This document shows positions 60,908-64,000 of a DNA stretch of 64,000 nt, piece after piece; within the stretch, counting starts at the first letter, position 1, and the number at the start of each line of letters is the position of its first letter. The position numbers and the translations under genes are program-made. A model generated the notes under the pieces. That model had not been told where the DNA came from. It saw only the letters and a program-made list of their open reading frames with translations, and made no database searches. This stretch comes from CAIMZW01 sp037130455 (GTDB taxonomy: Bacteria > Actinomycetota > Actinomycetes > Nanopelagicales > Nanopelagicaceae), in assembly GCA_037130455.1 (NCBI GenBank), contig JBAXSZ010000002.1:1-64000 (forward strand). The letters run 5' to 3'.

Positions 60908-61639
60908 GTGGCGCTTTATCGTGATCAAGCGATTGTCCTCCGTACCCAGAAATTGGGAGAGGCCGATCGCATCATCACACTTTTTACCAAGGATCACGGT
61001 CGCCTGAGGGCTGTTGCCAAGGGAGTTCGACGAACCAAATCCAAATTTGGGGCGCGTTTAGAACCAACGAGTCATGTCGATCTTCAACTGTATACCGGGA
61101 AGACATTCGACATTGTGACCCAGGCCGAGAGTATTGAAAACTATGGGGATGCGCTGGCCAATGATTACCAACGGTGGACAATCGCAGGAGCAATCTTGGA
61201 ATCGGCTGAACGTTTTACGGCTCAGGAGCATGAGCCAGCTTTAGCTCAGTATCAACTGGTTGTTGGTTCACTCAATGCTCTAGCACATCACACCTACGAC
61301 CCTTCTTTAATCTTGGATGCCTATCTCCTCCGATCTCTTTCAGTAGCTGGATATGCGCCTTCGCTGACCAACTGTTCCAATTGTGATAAGCCGGGACCAC
61401 ATAAATATTTTTCACTGGTAGGAGGTGGGTCAGTCTGCTTAGAGTGCAAGCCTTCTGCTGCTGCAACGCCAGTTCCAGAAACTCTGCGCTTGATGGCAGA
61501 TTTGCAGACTGGAGATTGGAAGAGCGCGGTTACTAGTGAACTCAGGCATCGCCGCGAGGCATCAGGATTGATCGCTGCTTACCTTCAATGGCATCTTGAG
61601 CGCGGGTTACGAAGTCTGACCTTGGTGGAACGAAGTTAG
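60908..61639 (+). CDS. recO: DNA repair protein RecO
   Basis: Recombination mediator of 243 aa with N-terminal OB-fold: YRDQAIVLRTQKLGEADRIITLFTKDHGRLRAVAKGVRRTKSKFGARLEP in outline. A zinc-finger pair CSNC...CLEC lies at residues 157-180. It loads RecA in the RecFOR pathway. GTG start. uppS begins 1 bp after its stop, the usual actinobacterial order. Confidence 0.94.
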   Translation: MALYRDQAIVLRTQKLGEADRIITLFTKDHGRLRAVAKGVRRTKSKFGARLEPTSHVDLQLYTGKTFDIVTQAESIENYGDALANDYQRWTIAGAILESAERFTAQEHEPALAQYQLVVGSLNALAHHTYDPSLILDAYLLRSLSVAGYAPSLTNCSNCDKPGPHKYFSLVGGGSVCLECKPSAAATPVPETLRLMADLQTGDWKSAVTSELRHRREASGLIAAYLQWHLERGLRSLTLVERS

Positions 61640-61640
61640 T

Positions 61641-62405
61641 ATGGCAAAGAAAATTCTGCCGCCAACGCCCCACCCATCTGGGGCCAGACCACCGAAGCTT
61701 TCGGCACATGCCATCCCACAGCACGTGGCAATAGTCATGGATGGAAATGGACGCTGGGCAAAAGCACGCGGCCTTGCTAGGACCGCCGGACATGAAGCAG
61801 GGGAAGCCTCCTTACTAGATGTGGTCCACGGCGCAATTGAGATTGGCGTCAAAGAGATCAGTGCATATGCATTTTCCACTGAAAATTGGCGACGCTCGCC
61901 AGATGAAGTGAAGTTTCTCATGGGCTTTAATCGCGATGTCATTCGGCGTCGACGCGATGAAATGAATTCTTTGGGGGTTCGAGTTCGATGGGTGGGTAGG
62001 CCACAAAGATTATGGCGCAGCGTTGTTGAAGAGTTGAAAATAGCGGAAGAGATGACCGCTTCCAATAAAGTTTTAACTTTAAATATGTGTGTCAATTATG
62101 GGGGGCGTGCTGAAATTTCCGATGCTATGAAAAAACTGGCGCAGGCTGTTTCGGATGGTGAGATAGATCCAGACCAAGTCTCGGAAAAAGTAATAAAGAA
62201 ATTTCTTTATTCACCCTCCATGAGGGATGTGGATTTATTTCTTCGATCCTCTGGGGAGCAAAGAACCAGTAATTTCCTGATGTGGCAAAGCGCTTATGCT
62301 GAAATGGTTTTTATGGATGTTTTATGGCCCGATGTTGATCGTCGGACCTTATGGAGAGCAATCGAAATTTATGCGGAGCGGGAACGCAGATTTGGTAAAG
62401 CCTGA
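61641..62405 (+). CDS. uppS: Isoprenyl transferase (undecaprenyl/decaprenyl diphosphate synthase)
   Basis: Cis-prenyltransferase, 254 aa, making the lipid carrier for cell-wall synthesis. HVAIVMDGNGRWAKARG with catalytic Asp, AFSTENWRRSPDEV, and RSSGEQRTSNFLMWQSAYAEM with VLWPD are diagnostic; the usual GGE-type box reads SSGEQR. It ends exactly where the converging zur gene ends, with no intervening base. Confidence 0.96.
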   Translation: MAKKILPPTPHPSGARPPKLSAHAIPQHVAIVMDGNGRWAKARGLARTAGHEAGEASLLDVVHGAIEIGVKEISAYAFSTENWRRSPDEVKFLMGFNRDVIRRRRDEMNSLGVRVRWVGRPQRLWRSVVEELKIAEEMTASNKVLTLNMCVNYGGRAEISDAMKKLAQAVSDGEIDPDQVSEKVIKKFLYSPSMRDVDLFLRSSGEQRTSNFLMWQSAYAEMVFMDVLWPDVDRRTLWRAIEIYAERERRFGKA

Positions 62406-62774
62406 TTAGCAGGCGTTACAAATTCCAAAGATTTCAGCGGTATGGCCGATCTCGCGAAATCCATTCTCGGCGCCTGCTTGTTCGGCCCACTTTTCAATAA
62501 CGCCACCTTCGATCTCCACGGTCTTGCCACAACTCTTGCAGACTAAATGGTGGTGATGAGAGGCTCCGCACAATCTAAATATTGCCTCGCCATCTTCCTT
62601 GCGCAAGATATCCACTGTATTTGCATCGACCAAAGATTGCAGCGCTCGATAGACGGTAGTTAATCCAATAGATTCAGAATCGCGATTGAGAACAAGGTGT
62701 AACTCTTGAGCGCTAGCAAAACCGCCAACTCGTTCTAGCCCAGCCAAAACTTTGTTGTTGGATTTCTTACTCAT
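62406..62774 (-). CDS. zur: Fur-family transcriptional regulator, probable zinc regulator
   Basis: Fur-type repressor, 122 aa. N-terminal winged helix with LTTVYRALQSLVDANTVDIL; dimerisation domain with HHHHLVCKSCGKTVEIEG and a C-terminal CNAC, forming the structural CxxC...CxxC zinc site. The ATG overlaps the ZIP transporter's stop (ATGA), and a Zur-type palindrome precedes the transporter, so zinc is the likely effector. It should repress its own operon in zinc-replete cells (inference). Confidence 0.9.
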   Translation of the reverse strand: MSKKSNNKVLAGLERVGGFASAQELHLVLNRDSESIGLTTVYRALQSLVDANTVDILRKEDGEAIFRLCGASHHHHLVCKSCGKTVEIEGGVIEKWAEQAGAENGFREIGHTAEIFGICNAC

Positions 62775-63505
62775 AGTGAATTCACGACGATCCACATCGT
62801 CAGAACCCCCACCAAGGTCGCAACCATCGTCATTTTGGATGGATGTCTTGAGTGGGCTTCTGGCAAAATGTGCGAAGTTGCGATGTAGATAATGAAGCCG
62901 GAAAAGATCGACAGGTAGATCGCTAACCACGGCATACTGATAGCGATACTGGTTCCTATTGTCGCCCCGCCAATTCGAGCAACTGCATCCACGATGAGAA
63001 GCAATTTAGCCCGCGAGCTCCACGCATCGCCTTTAACGAGCATAGCCACAGTATTGAGACCATCGCTAAAAGCGTGTACTAACAAAGCGAGGAATACCGC
63101 AAAACCAAATGCACTGCTCACTTGAAAGGCTAAGCCAAGGGCCACGCCATCTAGGAATACATGGCCAGCCATCGCAACCGCACCGAGAGCGCCCGCAATA
63201 TTTCCATGATGCACATGGTCATGGTCGTAATCGGATTCAGCAGGTTCATGCGAGCCGGCAAATTGTTCAAAGAAGTGCAGCGCCAGAAAACCAGCAACAA
63301 ATCCAATTGTTACTGCTGGAAGTTTTCCGATCGTGAGGGTGGCATTGGCAAAAATTTCAGGCAAGAGATCGAAGGCGACCAACCCCAGAAGTAGGCCAGC
63401 GGCTAGGCCAAGGACTAAATGGAAGCGATCTCGGCTGCGCAAGGCCACATATCCGCCTAAAGTCGTGGCCATAACCGTTACCGCAGCGAGTGCAATTGCC
63501 ATCAT
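62771..63505 (-). CDS. ZIP family metal transporter
   Basis: Membrane protein of 244 aa with about eight segments. Helix 4 has HVFLDGVALGLAF and helix 5 VHAFSDGLNTVAML, the ZIP metal pair with conserved His and Asp/Asn; a His-rich cytoplasmic loop (DYDHDHVHHG) lies between helices 3 and 4. It imports Zn2+ or related metals. Operon with zur, under a Zur-like box. ATG 63505 is supported by TATGGT 6 nt upstream. Confidence 0.9.
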   Translation of the reverse strand: MMAIALAAVTVMATTLGGYVALRSRDRFHLVLGLAAGLLLGLVAFDLLPEIFANATLTIGKLPAVTIGFVAGFLALHFFEQFAGSHEPAESDYDHDHVHHGNIAGALGAVAMAGHVFLDGVALGLAFQVSSAFGFAVFLALLVHAFSDGLNTVAMLVKGDAWSSRAKLLLIVDAVARIGGATIGTSIAISMPWLAIYLSIFSGFIIYIATSHILPEAHSRHPSKMTMVATLVGVLTMWIVVNSL

Positions 63506-63517
63506 GTCGGAACCATA
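63506..63517 (-). promoter_or_regulatory. Leaderless-type -10 box (TATGGT) for ZIP-zur operon
   Basis: On the minus strand TATGGT (63517-63512) is 6 nt before the ATG at 63505. The Zur-like box (63522-63548) begins 5 bp upstream of this hexamer, so a bound repressor would block RNA polymerase. Confidence 0.6.
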
Positions 63518-63521
63518 CCCA

Positions 63522-63548
63522 AAATGAAAATGGTTGTCATTTTCATTT
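63522..63548. promoter_or_regulatory. Zur-type operator
   Basis: Perfect inverted repeat: AAATGAAAATG (63522-63532), GTTGT spacer, CATTTTCATTT (63538-63548). The TGAAAATG...CATTTTCA core matches actinobacterial Zur boxes (family knowledge). It lies between divergent ZIP-zur and the ABM-family gene and overlaps the likely -35 zones of both. Confidence 0.85.
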
Positions 63549-63567
63549 ATTCATGGGTGAGGTCAGG

Positions 63568-63579
63568 TAGCCTGTGAAC
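63568..63579 (+). promoter_or_regulatory. Leaderless-type -10 box (TAGCCT) for ABM gene
   Basis: TAGCCT at 63568-63573 lies 6 nt before the ATG at 63580, favouring that start over the GTG at 63574. Confidence 0.55.
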
Positions 63580-63852
63580 ATGATCGCAATCGCTCGTTTC
63601 GCCATTCCCGCTAGTGAGGCGGTCCAGTTTCTGGCCAGCGCCGATCTAGCCTTAGCCGCTCTCTCTGCTTGCCCGGGGTATCTGATGGGGCAGGCTGGAC
63701 AAAATACTGATGACCCCAATCTCTGGACTTTGGTAACTCTTTGGGAGAATGTCGGTTCATACCGACGGGCGCTAGGTAACTACGACGTCAAAATGGAATC
63801 CATTCCCTTGCTGGCCCGAGCAATAGATGAGCCCGGAGCCTACGTCCGCTAA
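63580..63852 (+). CDS. Antibiotic biosynthesis monooxygenase (ABM) family protein
   Basis: Small ferredoxin-like fold protein of about 90 aa. IAIARFAIP and the strand-helix region ACPGYLMGQAGQNTDDPNLWTLVTLWENVGSYRRAL fit the ABM/DUF family of cofactor-free monooxygenases and heme-degrading proteins. Function unknown. It shares the Zur-like box with the divergent ZIP-zur operon, so it may be zinc-regulated (inference). GTG 63574 would give two extra residues. Confidence 0.75.
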   Translation: MIAIARFAIPASEAVQFLASADLALAALSACPGYLMGQAGQNTDDPNLWTLVTLWENVGSYRRALGNYDVKMESIPLLARAIDEPGAYVR

Positions 63853-63953
63853 GAAAGTCATTTTATGCGCACCCCCGGCCAACCTCACGGGTAGAATTAC
63901 CACTTCTTGCGACCAGCAAGGGTAAAGCCGACAGCCAGCCGGATGGAGAAATT

Positions 63954-64000
63954 ATGGCCGCAGATCGTTTAGAAACAATTGTCAGCCTCGCAAAGCGTCG
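63954..64000 (+). CDS. glyS: Glycine--tRNA ligase (5' end only)
   Basis: The window ends after the first 15 codons, MAADRLETIVSLAKR, which match the conserved N-terminus of single-chain (class II homodimer type) actinobacterial glycyl-tRNA synthetase. GGAG lies 5 nt upstream of the ATG. TAGAAT (63892-63897) is a possible -10 box. The call rests on few residues but the order uppS-zur-...-glyS is usual in actinobacteria. Confidence 0.75.
   Translation, partial: MAADRLETIVSLAKR

Noticed and set aside
63892..63953. Sequence before glyS resembling the 3' half of an FMN riboswitch (CCGACAG...CCGGATGGAGAA)
   Set aside because: The 5' half and the pairing helices are not convincing, the length is too short, and glyS is not a flavin gene. 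Probably chance similarity.
1..64000. Prophage, insertion sequence, toxin-antitoxin, restriction or CRISPR content
   Set aside because: No transposase, integrase, phage gene, direct-repeat array or defence gene was recognised on either strand; gene content is core-like.

Overview
The window looks like chromosome from a small-genome actinobacterium (Actinomycetota). The evidence is a set of lineage-typical genes: a HrdB/SigA-type sigma factor beside a DUF7455 protein and type IIA topoisomerase genes, SepH, DUF4192, a divergent glgM/glgC pair, a GlnA2-type glutamine synthetase, a SAM-IV riboswitch before metY-metX, and a leucine leader peptide containing LLLRCRDGA. Base composition looks balanced (not counted), intergenic gaps are short, and several convergent genes touch or overlap. 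This fits a streamlined lineage such as freshwater Nanopelagicales, but the placement is inference.

Layout. 1-7.4 kb: an iron-dependent alcohol dehydrogenase divergent from a complete oligopeptide/dipeptide-type ABC importer operon (SBP, two permeases, two ATPases) ending in a DUF1349 protein. 7.4-15.2 kb: a methyltransferase, PLP enzymes, a prepilin peptidase, a GNAT protein, an extradiol dioxygenase, tgt and a small lipoprotein. 15.3-21.5 kb: a second ABC importer with the unusual order C-A-B-D-F. 21.5-31.4 kb: M13 peptidase, MarR regulator, histone-H1-like protein, MFS transporter, panB, nadE, and the SAM-IV-controlled metY-metX. 31.5-39.3 kb: sigA, a CDGSH protein, DUF7455, parE and a short parC, psuK-psuG. 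39.4-48.7 kb: phosphodiesterase, dienelactone hydrolase, sepH, inositol phosphatase, rplS-lepB, rnhB-yraN-comM-dprA-era. 48.6-58.9 kb: EamA transporter, glgM/glgC, DinG helicase, NUDIX, a PKD protein, DUF4192, ald, glnA. 59-64 kb: leucine attenuator and leuA, recO-uppS, zur-ZIP transporter, an ABM-family protein, and the start of glyS.

The main systems are nutrient import (two peptide-type ABC systems, zinc, MFS and EamA carriers), nitrogen and amino-acid metabolism (Ald, GlnA2, LeuA, MetX/MetY), glycogen/maltose-1-phosphate metabolism and information processing. No mobile element, CRISPR array, tRNA or rRNA gene was seen. Apart from the 262-bp leader at 16347-16608, gaps are about 250 bases or less and no gap exceeds 300.

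The most unusual content is regulatory or structural. About 16 start codons lie 6-7 nt after a TAnnnT hexamer, as expected for leaderless mRNAs, and this includes the leucine leader peptide itself. A shared GTTGAA-N2-TTCAA(C/G) palindrome precedes both the marR gene and the extradiol dioxygenase. A perfect Zur-type box sits between a ZIP transporter and an ABM-family gene. parC ends exactly where the C-terminal pinwheel domain should begin. tgt seems to use an ATT start two bases after the preceding stop codon. I found no wholly new multi-gene system.
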